Positions 26,040 through 36,004 of a stretch of 64,000 nucleotides of DNA are shown piece after piece. Below the pieces are notes generated by a model. It did not search any database, had not been told where the DNA came from, and was given only the letters and a program-made list of their open reading frames with translations. A program made the position numbers and the translations under genes. The first letter of the stretch is position 1. Each line of letters opens with the position of its first letter. This stretch comes from Spirosoma telluris (GTDB lineage: Bacteria > Bacteroidota > Bacteroidia > Cytophagales > Spirosomataceae), in NCBI GenBank assembly GCA_003259005.1, contig QLII01000001.1:5162501-5226500 (forward strand), in the 5' to 3' direction.

Positions 26040-26843
26040 CTAAACGATACTCAACAATTGCCCTTTTTCTGTTTCTGTTACAATCAGCCCTAACTGTCCC
26101 GATGGATCATAAATGCAGTTGGACGGATTTTGACCAGGCAGTGAAATATCGCGAATGAACGTACCTTCAGACGAAAACACGCGAATAATACCCGCGCCAA
26201 ATATAGCAACGTACAGATTACCATCCGGGCCAGGTGTCATACCGTCTGGCCCCGGAATCGACGACCCCGGAGGAGCATCAATTACTGTCGACCATACACG
26301 TATTGTTTCCCAGCTTAATCCTTCGGCATCCCAATAACCGCTCCAAATACGTTGCTGATGGGTTTCGGCAATTAATAGCGTTTGCTTGTCAGGATAAAAG
26401 GCTAGCCCATTTGGATAGAGCAATCCATCAGCAATTATCGCAACAGAACCGTCTGCTGAATAAACGACGACATAACCTTGTTGTCCCTCATCAGGTGGCC
26501 CTGGGCAGGTAATTATCAGATTGTTGTGATCATCGAAGGTAAGGTCGTTAGGCATATTCAATGGTTGCCCACTGACATGGCTAATCACAGTCTCAATGGC
26601 TTCGGTGGTTATATTCAGGCGACGAATGGAGTTCTGACCTGAATCGCAAAACCATAAGTCGCCCATGTTGCAAACAAGCGCATTGGGCCGCCCACCCGTC
26701 TGAATACGTTTTGTCTTGCCATCTTTATATCGACAAAATAGTCCTTCTCCTTCTTGTTCTACGCACCAAAGGTTACCATGTGCATCAAATGCAGGCCCTT
26801 CGGGAAAGCGTAACCCTTCTGCCAGTACACGTATATCATCCAT
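26040..26843 (-). CDS. SMP-30/gluconolactonase/LRE family protein
   Basis: 267 aa, a six-bladed beta-propeller of the SMP-30 group. Repeating blade motifs include FPEGPAFDAHGNLWCVEQ, RPNALVCNMGDLWFCDSG, MPNDLTFDDHNNLIITCPG, YPNGLAFYPDKQTLLIAETH and GPDGMTPGPDGNLYVAIFG. The conserved metal ligands are the Glu of the first blade, Asn of the fourth and Asp of the last. Members hydrolyse sugar lactones or related esters. No signal peptide is seen, so it is cytosolic and its substrate is unknown. Confidence 0.88.
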   Translation of the reverse strand: MDDIRVLAEGLRFPEGPAFDAHGNLWCVEQEGEGLFCRYKDGKTKRIQTGGRPNALVCNMGDLWFCDSGQNSIRRLNITTEAIETVISHVSGQPLNMPNDLTFDDHNNLIITCPGPPDEGQQGYVVVYSADGSVAIIADGLLYPNGLAFYPDKQTLLIAETHQQRIWSGYWDAEGLSWETIRVWSTVIDAPPGSSIPGPDGMTPGPDGNLYVAIFGAGIIRVFSSEGTFIRDISLPGQNPSNCIYDPSGQLGLIVTETEKGQLLSIV

Positions 26844-27076
26844 AACTTATTACCGTTGAGTCGTTGTACCTTATTCAAAAAATATGCCGTATACCTACTT
26901 ACTAACTGGATTACGACACATTCGGCCATTGAGACTTAAGAGAAGTTAGTCCAATTTGTTTACAAATTTTATCATACGAGCACATATAAACGCGTCATTT
27001 TTAGTATATTATTTTAAATTTTAAACTATATGGCAAATTAATTATAGTTTCACCAAGCGATTAACTCCCTGTCCCT

Positions 27077-28722
27077 ATGACTTTCGACTACATTATTGTT
27101 GGTGCTGGGTCAGCGGGTTGTGTCCTGGCAAACCGCTTGTCAGCCAACCCGTCGTTATCCGTTCTCTTGCTGGAAGCGGGTGGCCCCGATACAAAAATGG
27201 AGATTCGTATTCCGGCGGCCTACACCAAATTACATGGGTCATCGGTTGATTGGGGCTTCTGGACAGAACCGCAAGCAGCCCTAAATAATCGACGTATGTA
27301 TCAACCGCGGGGCAAAACACTGGGTGGTTGTTCATCGACCAATGCGATGGCTTACGTGCGGGGTAATCGACTTGACTACGACGACTGGGCAGCATTAGGG
27401 AATAAAGGCTGGAGTTATCAGGATGTGCTGCCTTATTTCATGCGCTCAGAGCATAACGAGCAATACGCTCAACTTGACCCTGACTATCATGGCAATACGG
27501 GACCGCTCAATGTCACCTACGCGACTGGTTTTCAGACACCATTAGCGAATGCTTTTGTAAAATCCTGTATTGAAACAGGTATCCCCGCAAATCCCGACTA
27601 CAACGGAGCCCAACAGGCAGGTACAGGTTTATTTCAGTTTACGATTAAAGATGGACAACGACATAGTGTTGCTTCAGCGTTTCTGAAGCCAGTCCTTAAT
27701 CGACCTAATCTGAAGGTTATTACCCATGCACATACCACCCAAATCCTGATCGAACAGGACCGCGCTACGGGGGTTGAGTTCATAACAGGTAAGAACCGGA
27801 CTGAGCAAGCCCTGGCCCGAAAGGAAGTTATCCTGTCGGCGGGGGCCTTTCACTCACCGCAGTTGCTGATGCTATCAGGAATTGGTCCCGTTGATTCACT
27901 TCGGGCAGCAGGTATTGCAGTAAAAAGAGAGTTACCGGGCGTTGGACAAAATTTGCAGGACCATGTGTTTACCGGCGTTAGTAGCCTGTGCTCACAGCGG
28001 GGGCATCGGCCAATTTTCACCTTAAACCGCTCAACCAACTTAAAGGGCTAGCTCAGTTTTTTTTATCCCACAAAGGGCCCTTGACCATGAGCCCACTAGA
28101 AGCCGTTGCCTTTCTGAAAACAGAGCGTCTATCAACCCAACCTGATCCAGACCGGGTCCATCCAGACCGGGTCGATATGCAGTTTCATTTTGCTCCTGTT
28201 CACTTTGGCAATGACGGCAAGGCTGATTTTTACGACCTCGCGACTTACCCTTCTACCGATGGTTATACAATTCTACCAACCTTATTAAAACCAAAAAGTC
28301 GGGGGTATATTGGTCTACGCTCCCGTAACCCACTCGACGCACCGGTTATCCAGCCAAACTATTTAACCGAAGAATCCGACCAGCAGGTGTTAATCAGTGG
28401 GCTTCGAAAAGCCATTGAGGTTATGCAAGCCGATGCATTCCAGCCTTATAGCCAGGGCATTAATCTGCCAACTTCTTATGGATCAGACGAGGCTTTGTGG
28501 GAACATATTCTGGCAATACTTGAAACGGTTTACCACCCTGTAGGTACCTGTAAAATGGGCTCCGATGAGCTAGCAGTAGTAGACGACACGCTTCGGGTAA
28601 GAGGAATCGAAGGCCTGCGTGTAGTGGATGCTTCCATTATGCCAACGATTGTGTCGGGCAACACAAATGCCCCAGTCATAATGATCGCCGAAAAAGCCGC
28701 AGACCTGATTTTGGGAAGTTAA
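27077..28722 (+). pseudogene. GMC family oxidoreductase (choline dehydrogenase-like), one frameshift
   Basis: The N-terminal FAD site is clear: DYIIVGAGSAGCVLANRLS, then PRGKTLGGCSSTNAMAYVRG. The middle carries SAGAFHSPQLLMLSGIGP and LPGVGQNLQDHV. The C-terminal catalytic region has VYHPVGTCKMGSD and VVDASIMPTIVSGNTNAPVIMIAEKAA. The frame breaks in the G run at 27999-28003; one added G restores CSQRGASANFHLKPLNQL and gives 548 aa, the family length. Such enzymes oxidise alcohols or choline with FAD. Substrate is not resolved and no betaine genes are near. Probably intact in the organism. Confidence 0.9.
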
Positions 28723-28835
28723 TTGGTGAAGTGGTGGAGTAGTTAAGTGAGTGGAGTAAGTGAAATGCAGTGAACGGGTTAATTTTTACTTACTTCACCT
28801 ACTCCACTCACTTAACTACTCCACCACTTCACCAA
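28723..28835. repeat. Palindrome, GTGAAG/GTGGAG family
   Basis: Outer 36 bases of each arm are perfect inverted copies (28723-28758 and 28800-28835) built from GTGGAGTA/GTTAAGTG/GTGAAG words. Pairing continues imperfectly inward. It fills the gap between the convergent GMC and AlgJ-like genes and ends one base from the AlgJ-like stop. Confidence 0.92.
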
Positions 28836-28836
28836 A

Positions 28837-29934
28837 TCAAAAAGTTGCTAGCTGACTGATATTGCGCTCAACAATCTCAAGTACAAGAATGGTTGGGCGC
28901 TCGGCACGAACGGTCTCAGCATCAAGTTTACCATCTCTCACAAAATATGATTCATGAAAATAGGCGGGCAAGTACTGCATCATACTATTGCTAAACGAAT
29001 CGCCGATGAACAATAGCCGGCCGGAACCTGATCCAGAAAAACGCCGGGAAGGAAAAGCAATTTTCTCGCGTGGGATAGAAGCGGTTTCGCGACTGGCTAG
29101 CCTGGTAGTAGGGCGAATTGCGTAATCAACTTTCTCAGTTATGTTATCCTGCAAGGTCAGCATATGAGTCAAATCACCGCTCATACCTGAGCGTTGCTGA
29201 ATGGTATAATCTGACACGTGTATGAGCGGAATTGTTGGCTGATCCTGCCGGATACGGTTCAGTAAAGCGGCACAACCAACCAGTGTTCCATAGGCATTCC
29301 AGTGAGTATCAGTCTGGTAATACACCGCATGATCACGCTTGGCAGCCCTGAGCGTATCCCGAATGTCAATAAATGGAAGCGTTGTTTTCGCAATTGCCTG
29401 CTTAAGCACATCCAGACGTGAAGGCTCTTTGCTTTGTGCTAAATGATCGGGCAGATACTCAGGATAAATCGTTTCTGCATCGGGTGCAATTAACACATAC
29501 AGTTTAATTCCCTGTTGAGCCAGCTCCTGTTGCCTGCGAATCAGGTGATCGGCAATCAAAGAGGCTGCACTATCAGAAAGGGGTACCAGCCCCCGGTGCT
29601 GGTCGACAACCCGATTGTAGCTATTGCCCAGGTAAAACCAGCCATTTTTGCCAACAACTACTTTTTCGGGTAAAGGCGATTGTCCCAATACGTTGTACTT
29701 CCAGCGACTATACACATAAAATAGCGCGTTTCGACCGCCAAAATTCTCTTTATAGTAGCGATCAAACCGAATCACAAACTGCCGAACGTGCGGAAAGTGA
29801 AGCAATGGCATGCGTCTCAGTTGCCGGTTTTCGGTATTTCGAAACCAGGATGACACCCCCACTACCTGATCGAGCGTTGGCAGTAGTAGCAAAACAGCGA
29901 AACTAACAGCGACTAGACGTGATCGTATTTGCAT
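28837..29934 (-). CDS. AlgJ/AlgX-type SGNH acyltransferase-like protein (DHHW family)
   Basis: 365 aa. An N-terminal hydrophobic anchor (AVSFAVLLLLPTLDQVVGV) is followed by a periplasmic SGNH-like domain. Family motifs are NTENRQL, a KYNVLG/KNGWFYLG stretch, YYQTDTHWNAYGTLVG (the D-x-H pair) and FIGDSFSNSMMQYL (the probable nucleophile Ser). AlgJ/AlgX proteins O-acetylate exported polysaccharide using acetyl groups brought by an MBOAT partner. Here the MBOAT gene lies directly upstream on the same strand, which supports an acetyltransferase pair. The polysaccharide is unknown. Confidence 0.85.
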   Translation of the reverse strand: MQIRSRLVAVSFAVLLLLPTLDQVVGVSSWFRNTENRQLRRMPLLHFPHVRQFVIRFDRYYKENFGGRNALFYVYSRWKYNVLGQSPLPEKVVVGKNGWFYLGNSYNRVVDQHRGLVPLSDSAASLIADHLIRRQQELAQQGIKLYVLIAPDAETIYPEYLPDHLAQSKEPSRLDVLKQAIAKTTLPFIDIRDTLRAAKRDHAVYYQTDTHWNAYGTLVGCAALLNRIRQDQPTIPLIHVSDYTIQQRSGMSGDLTHMLTLQDNITEKVDYAIRPTTRLASRETASIPREKIAFPSRRFSGSGSGRLLFIGDSFSNSMMQYLPAYFHESYFVRDGKLDAETVRAERPTILVLEIVERNISQLATF

Positions 29935-29989
29935 TAGTTAGGAAAACTAGTACTCGTCCAATTTAGATCCTATAGGCACTGATAATCAG

Positions 29990-30032
29990 AATTATAGCAT
30001 CAAAAGAATCTAGTAGAATCAAAAGAATCTAT
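29990..30032. repeat. AGAATC word-repeat
   Basis: Three AGAATC words (AGAATCTAGT, AGAATCAAA, AGAATCTATT) lie in the 122-base gap between the MBOAT and AlgJ-like genes. Same family as 16926-17046 and 45098-45170. Confidence 0.6.
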
Positions 30033-30056
30033 TTTGGTCAGGCACTAGCCTGTTGG

Positions 30057-31513
30057 TCAAAACCGAAAATAAATAAATGGATTATAGCTATCTGCCGCCA
30101 GATATGCCACCGATAGGACAAAAAGGCACACAAGGCCCGCCAGCACATAAACTACGTTTAAACTGATCTGAGCGGGCAATATGACTACGCGTACTAGTAG
30201 CTTATTCCAAATCTGTTGAAAGCGTTGATAGACAGGCATACATAATAAACAACCAATTAGAAGCGAACAGCCCAATTCAACATTCATAAAATAGCCCAGC
30301 GGGAAGGCAATCCGGCCATCAGTCCCAAGTCCAGCCATTTTCTGTAAGTACGTTAGAGCAGATGTCAGGTCTTCGGCCCGGAAAAAGACCCAGCCTATTA
30401 TCACAATCAGCAACGTGTAAACGTGACCAATGGGGGCCCAGACACGCTCCAGCCATTTGCCCAGGCCTGCCCGCTCAACGAGTACCCAAAGGCCATGATA
30501 CAAGCCCCAGATAATGAAATTCCAGCTGGCGCCGTGCCACAGACCCGTTACAAAAAACACAATGAGCAGATTACGGTAGGTACGAGCTTGGCTACCCCGA
30601 TTACCACCCAGCGGAATGTATAGATAATCACGAAACCAGCTCGACAACGAAATATGCCAGCGTCGCCAGAAATCCTGAATGGAACGGGAAATATACGGAT
30701 AGTTAAAATTCTCCTTGAAATCGAAGCCGACCATCTTTCCTAACCCAATGGCCATATCAGAATAGCCCGAGAAATCGAAGTAGATCTGGAGTGTGTAAGT
30801 GATAATGCCAAGCCAGGCCGTTTCGGTAGGGTAACTTTCTGGAGAGGCCTTGAAAATGGTATCGGCCACGCCAGCAAAGGTGTTCGCTAACAGAATTTTC
30901 TTAGCCAACCCAAGAATAAAGCGTTCAGCCCCCATACCAAATTTCTCCAGGGTCACAGTACGCTCGGCGAGTTCGGGGCGATGTCGGCATAGCGAACGAT
31001 AGGCCCCGCAATCTGATGAGGAAACATAGCCACGTAGGTGCCATAATCCAAAAAACTACGGTTAGCCCGAATACGTCCCCAGTAAATATCGAGCGTATAG
31101 GAAATACCCTGAAAGGTATAGAAGCTGATACCAATTGGCAGCGCAATGGGCGAAATAGTCAGCTTATCGGCAATAGGCAGGGCGAGTACGTCGGCAAAAC
31201 TATGTACTAAATCAACCAGAAAATTGGCGTATTTGTAATAGAATAGCAGCGATAAACTACCTATCAGCGACACTAAAACCCCTGTTCGTCGTTTTCCTTT
31301 TTCAACAAGCCAACCGGCCAGAAAATTAATGCATATTGAGACCAACAATACAAGCACAACAAGCCCTTCACCCCACGCATAGAATAGTAAACTGGCCGCG
31401 AATAAAAAGGCATTATTCCAGCGCATACCATGCCAGCGTCGTGGCAATAAGTAATAGACAATCAGGAAGTAAGGGAGAAATAAAAACAAAAAAATGGCCG
31501 AACTGAAGAGCAT
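30057..31513 (-). pseudogene. MBOAT family O-acyltransferase (AlgI-like), one frameshift
   Basis: A polytopic membrane protein with about ten helices. The start MLFSSAIFLFLFLPYFLIVYY is the typical AlgI N-terminus. Conserved MBOAT features are YTLDIYWGRI, FPHQIAGPIVRY, NFNYPYISRSIQDFWRRWH, DYLYIPLGGNR and the catalytic-His motif TGLWHGASWNFIIWG. The frame breaks in the G run at 30975-30978; one added base gives VRYADIAPELAERTVTLEKF and 485 aa. It would move acetyl groups across the inner membrane for the AlgJ-like protein encoded next. Probably intact in the organism. Confidence 0.9.
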
Positions 31514-31556
31514 ATACCAGACAATAGGTCAGGCCAAAGTTAGCGGAAAGGACCAG

Positions 31557-31609
31557 AAAGCGAAAAGGGGTCAGAGAGCTATCGTTTCTCTCTGATCCCT
31601 TTTCGCTTT
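31557..31609 (-). terminator. Hairpin after the transposase gene
   Basis: 22-bp inverted arms (31557-31578 and 31588-31609) with one G-T type mismatch and a 9-nt loop, followed by T-rich sequence. It lies between the transposase 3' end and the MBOAT start. Confidence 0.65.
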
Positions 31610-31619
31610 TTCCTTAACT

Positions 31620-32640
31620 AATAGACTTGATAATTGAGAAGTTGGTATCATGATGCCCACATGCCCGTGCGAGGAGCGTACTTTCGGAAAGGGCTTTTTA
31701 CTCGCAGGTTATGTAAAGCACAGCCAATGCTGACCATCCGATCCCGAACATCATAGAATTTCAATCGGATTCGCTCTTTGAGTATGCGTAGGCGTTTGAG
31801 GCCAGCAATGGCGTGTTCGATCACAACTCGTTCCTTGGAAATATGGCGATTCACTTCTTTTTGTTGGTCGGTAAGGCTGGCCCCCGCGGCTTTTTAGTCG
31901 GCTGAAGGATGGTGACTCCAGCCGGATTATAACCTTGGTAACCAGTATCTTGCCGTAGTTTTATGCCCACAATCCAAGTCAGTTGCTCTTCATCTAGGAG
32001 GGCTTTATCATGCGTTTTTCCCTCATAAGTAGGGCTTACGTAGAGAAGTTCACTGGCTTGGTCGCTGACGATCTCGTTTTTGCTGGTGTGGGCTTTGCTT
32101 TTACCCGAATAGTCTTCTTTCTGGGCCTCATAATCGGTCTTGCGCTCAATAGGGCGTTCGGTAGCATCGTGATTAAAGGTATCATCGGGGTGGTTTTGTA
32201 ATTGCTTGACCAGTCCTTCACTATCACGGGCAGGACTCAGGCCCATTTTATGAAGCGTCTCATCTAGAAGCCGTTGCAATATTTTTACTAGACTCGATAC
32301 CTTGGCTTGGGAGAGGTCATAGACCGCTCCATGAAACTCCTGTAATTGATTGCCTTTCAGATAAGTGAGTAGGAATAATAGTTTATCGCTGCTGGTGGGC
32401 AATTTTTCATCCTGATGAGGTTTGAAAGCGGGTAACTTCCGTTTTTTGCCTTCGTAGGTATGATAGCGGAAATAGCGCTCACAAATGGGCGAAAAGTGTT
32501 TCAGCAGATAGTCGAATTCGCCACCTTTCAAGCTGGTCAGAGCGAGTAGTCGGCGCTCGTTTGCTTTTATCTCGTCATACTTTAGCATAAGCAAAATTAC
32601 AAACTCGTGCATGCACACGTTACAATACCAAAATTTGACT
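31620..32640 (-). mobile_element. IS5-like insertion sequence (limits approximate)
   Basis: A transposase gene fills the region. The heptamer ACTAATA occurs just outside both ends (about 31617 and 32637) and might be a target duplication. The candidate ends share only TTGGTAT in inverted orientation, so terminal repeats are not convincingly defined and the limits are an estimate. Confidence 0.45.
31648..32588 (-). pseudogene. IS5-like DDE transposase, one frameshift
   Basis: Started at MLKYDEIKANERRLLALT (32588). The N-terminal part is a helix-turn-helix domain. The DDE core then shows HDATERPIERK (first Asp), TGYQGYNPAG (second Asp) and ERVVIEHAIAGLKRLRIL, with the final Glu followed by the Y(2)R(3)E(6)K-like stretch. 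The frame breaks at the C run 31881-31885. One added base gives PRGASLTDQQKEVNRHISKE and 313 aa. Programmed frameshifting is known in some IS families, but this site matches the homopolymer pattern seen in housekeeping genes here. The element could be active. Confidence 0.82.
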
Positions 32641-32655
32641 AATAACCTTTAATGA

Positions 32656-33288
32656 TTAAAAGAACGACAGCCGAAGCACAAATGGACTTCCGTAGATAGT
32701 ACGTGCCAATGAGTTATCATTGTAATTTAGGTTATACAACGCCGTCAAATTGACTCCAAAACGACGTGAAATTGGTTGCGAGTACGTCACTCCGACCAAG
32801 GGAGATGTTAAGGCCGCACTTGACTTAAGCCCAGTTTGGTTTTCTGTCTGCTGAATAGTAGTACTCTCAATCTCCCCATGCAGATACAGATTCGGTAGAA
32901 TTGACGGAATAAATTCATACATCACAAAGCCTCTACCGCCATACTGGTTATAAGTCAGGTAAGGAACAGTTGCCCCCGTATTGGTATACGCTTTATAGCG
33001 GGTGTAGGTATAACTTCCACCAATACCCACAATCATTCGCTCAGTAGCCTGGTAGGCAACAACGGGCGAAATACCCAAACTAAACGGATTGCCAAAACGA
33101 AATCCGTTGATACCTCCCCCAAAGCGGAGACGTTGCCCAAATGGTAAGGGGCGCCCTTCGGGGGTTTGCGTTTTGAGTGGGTCCCGGCCCTGATCCTTAC
33201 GCTCATCGGGATCTTCGGTAAGTTGCCCAAATGCCAGACTACTACTTAATAAAGCCGTGATAAACAGTAACTTTCGAATATGATTCAT
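32656..33288 (-). CDS. Outer-membrane beta-barrel-like protein
   Basis: 210 aa with a signal peptide (LLFITALLSSSLAFGQ). A Pro/Arg-rich linker (PDERKDQGRDPLKTQ) follows, then about eight amphipathic strands such as FSLGISPVVAYQATERMIVGI, and a final strand ending in Phe (PFVLRLSFF). This is the C-terminal signature of outer-membrane barrels. No family is recognised beyond this. It lies just downstream of the transposase start region on the same strand and is probably transcribed on its own. Confidence 0.72.
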   Translation of the reverse strand: MNHIRKLLFITALLSSSLAFGQLTEDPDERKDQGRDPLKTQTPEGRPLPFGQRLRFGGGINGFRFGNPFSLGISPVVAYQATERMIVGIGGSYTYTRYKAYTNTGATVPYLTYNQYGGRGFVMYEFIPSILPNLYLHGEIESTTIQQTENQTGLKSSAALTSPLVGVTYSQPISRRFGVNLTALYNLNYNDNSLARTIYGSPFVLRLSFF

Positions 33289-33330
33289 GCTGGTTTATAA
33301 CAAAATAAAAACGTATACTAAGTAACGAAA

Positions 33331-33959
33331 TCAGAACGTAAATTCTTTTACTTCGGGGTCATTCAATAACCGTTTAATGCATTTTTCATGGTTTTTCTCG
33401 GAACCATCGACTCGCCAGTGACCAATAATTTCTGTGCCGATGCGCTGTTGCTGACTCCGCGTTGGCGATAGCCCACATTCCTCGAAAAAAGTTTCGTACT
33501 GGTTCAGTGTCTTGTTGTGAAACGCAGTCACAATTTTATAGTCGCGCGTTTGGTTCATTTTCTGAATCCGCTTGGCAAAACCAACCAGCAACAGTAATGA
33601 CCCAGAATAAACACGAAACCGACAAGCGCGATATCATAGTGACCTGCCCCCACGCACATCCCTAACGCAGATACGGCCCAAACCGTTGCAGCTGTTGTAA
33701 GACCTTTTACGCGACTATCCTCTCTAAAGATAATACCTGCGCCCAGAAAGCCAATGCCATTCACAATGTTGGCCGCAATGCGATCGCCAGTGCCTCCAAT
33801 TCGGCCCGAAACCAGCGTGAACAGAGCCGACCCGACGCAGATCATAATCATGGTACGAAAACCGGCAGCCTTACCGTGATATTCTCGTTCAACCCCAACC
33901 AGCCCCCCAATGACCAGCGCAGCACTCAGCCGAATAATATCTTCTTCTGCAAAATCCAT
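33331..33959 (-). pseudogene. MgtC/SapB family membrane protein, one frameshift
   Basis: Started at MDFAEEDIIRLSAALVIGG (33959). Conserved MgtC features are GGLVGVEREYHGKAAGFRT, GIGFLGAGIIFRED and VKGLTTAATVWAVSALGMCVGAG. A small cytosolic ACT-like tail (YKIVTAFHNKTLNQYETFFE...) follows. The frame breaks at the CCC of 33601-33603. One added base gives FILGSLLLLVGFAKRIQK and 209 aa, joining the membrane and tail parts. MgtC proteins are linked to growth at low magnesium and modulation of ATP synthase or Mg transport. Probably intact in the organism. Confidence 0.87.
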
Positions 33960-34757
33960 TTGTTCTGTTAGCGAATAGAGGACCCTCTGGAATCTCAAAG
34001 CGTTGCACTTACCGATTAAGAATAGCAACCGGGAGAAACCATATTTCGAAATAAACCGTTAAAATTTAGATAGAGTTTATCCTCATTAACACCGAATGAC
34101 CCAGACCACGGAAACCGAACGTCGGAAGTATACCGGCGAATCAATGCGTTCTGTTGACAACCTCGACCCTAAGCAGTTTATTATTATTAAAGGGGCGAAA
34201 GTACATAATCTAAAAGGAATTGACGTTGCCATTCCCCGCAACAAATTAGTTGTCCTGACCGGCTTATCAGGTTCGGGCAAATCGTCATTAGCCTTCGATA
34301 CGTTGTTTGCCGAAGGCCAGCGCATGTACGTCGAAAGCTTGAGCAGCTATGCCCGTCAGTTTCTGGGCCGCATGGAGAAGCCCGAAGTTGAATACATTAA
34401 GGGGGTATCGCCTGCAATAGCCATTGAGCAAAAAGTGTCGACCCGCAACCCTCGCTCCACCGTTGGTACTTCTACCGAAATCTACGATTACCTGAAATTA
34501 CTTTTTGGGCGGGCAGGTGTGACCTACTCCCCTATTTCAGGCCACGAAGTTCGGAAAGACACGGTTACCGATGTCGTTAATTACATGTATGGCTTTGAGT
34601 CTGATCCAGGTGGCACTCCACAACGGATTATGATTATGGCCCCGCTGCGGGTTCGTGAAGGCCGGACGTTGGCCTATGAACTGAATATTCTGCTTCAAAA
34701 AGGGTACACCCGAATTGTAGCGGACGGAAAAGTATTGCAGATTGAAGATGTTTTAAG

Positions 34758-34836
34758 TAGTGAAGAGTCAGGAGAGAAGAGTGAAGAATCCCTGCCCGAA
34801 TCTTATTCTTCACTCTTCACTCCTAACTCTTCACTA
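34758..34836. repeat. In-frame palindromic word-repeat inside uvrA, copy 1
   Basis: 32-bp inverted arms (34758-34789 and 34805-34836) match at 30 positions and are made of GTGAAGAG-type words. It is read through as an in-frame insert of about 27 residues (SSEESGEKSEES ... YSSLFTPNSSLE) in the UvrB-binding region of UvrA, between strands IEDVL and EILVDRG. Confidence 0.9.
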
Positions 34837-35932
34837 GAAATTCTCGTAGACCGGGGTACGGTCCTCTACGACGAGAATGGGCAGCCCGACGAAGACAATC
34901 AATACCGGCTCTCGGATTCTGTCCAAACAGCCTTTAGTGAAGGGGAAGGCAGTTGCCGAGTTGACATTGTGGGTAAAGAATCCCGGATGTTCTCCGACAA
35001 ATTTGAGCTGGACGGGATTGTCTTTGAAGAGCCCAGCGTCAATCTGTTTACCTTCAACAACCCTTATGGTGCCTGCCGCCGATGCGATGGCTTCGGCAAA
35101 GTACTGGGTATTGACCCCGATCTGGTGATTCCAGATAAGAACCTGTCCATTTTTGAAGGGCTATTGCACCTTGGCGTAGCGAGAAAATGAGTGAGGAGTT
35201 TTTGAAACCTCTACTCAAAAACGGTATCCGTTTCGACTTCCCGATTCATCGGCCCTACAAAGACCTGACACCCGTCGAGCAGGAACTACTCTGGACAGGC
35301 AATACGTACTTTGATGGCTTGAATTCGTTCTTTGACTATGTCGAAAGTCAGACGTTCAAAGTCCAGTATCGGGTTATGCTTTCCCGCTATCGGGGCAAAA
35401 CTACCTGCCCGGAGTGTCGGGGCTCCCGTCTGAGGAAAGACGCGGGTTATGTGAAAGTGGCAGGCAAGTCCATTACGGATCTGGTACTTATGCCTCTTAC
35501 GCAGGTAACGGAATTCTTCCGAACCCTCGAACTACCGCAACCTCAGCAGCAGGTCGCCAATCGGATATTGATTGAAATCCGCAATCGTCTGGATTATATG
35601 GAGCGTGTCGGTTTAGGCTACCTAACACTTAACCGCCTGACCAATACGCTTTCGGGCGGTGAATATCAACGTATTAAGCTGGCAACTTCGCTGGGCTCGG
35701 CACTGGTTGGTTCCATGTACATTCTGGATGAACCCAGTATTGGCCTGCATCCACGCGATACAAAACGCCTAGTCAGTGTGCTGGAATCACTACGGGATAT
35801 GGGCAATACGGTTATTGTGGTTGAACACGAAGAAGAAGTCATGCGAGCCGCCGACCAACTCATTGACATCGGCCCCGATGCCGGTTCACTGGGTGGTCAT
35901 TTGGTATTCCAGGGAACGTGGGACGAAGTTAA

Positions 35933-36004
35933 GAGTGAAGAGTTAAGAGTGAAGAATAACGAAAAGGGAGCAGAAAATTATTCTTCACTCTTAACTCTTC
36001 ACTC
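35933..36004. repeat. In-frame palindromic word-repeat inside uvrA, copy 2
   Basis: 27-bp perfect inverted arms (35933-35959 and 35978-36004) of GAGTGAAGAGTTAA words with an 18-nt loop. The frame stays open (VKSEELRVKNN ... NYSSLLTLHSPF). It lies in the linker between the first ATPase half and the second. Confidence 0.92.

Noticed and set aside
25973..26337. Plus-strand open frames across the SMP-30 3' end
   Set aside because: They are shadows of the propeller gene on the minus strand and partly of the palindrome.
26953..26968. AATTTGTTTACAAATT palindrome upstream of the GMC gene as an operator
   Set aside because: A 7-bp A/T-rich inverted repeat is expected by chance in such a region and no regulator is linked to it.
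31881..31885. Programmed frameshift in the transposase
   Set aside because: Possible for IS elements, but the site has the same one-base G/C shortage as housekeeping genes in this window, so an error is the simpler explanation.
31620..32640. Exact terminal inverted repeats and target duplication of the insertion sequence
   Set aside because: Only TTGGTAT is shared between the ends and the ACTAATA pair may be chance, so exact limits are not claimed.
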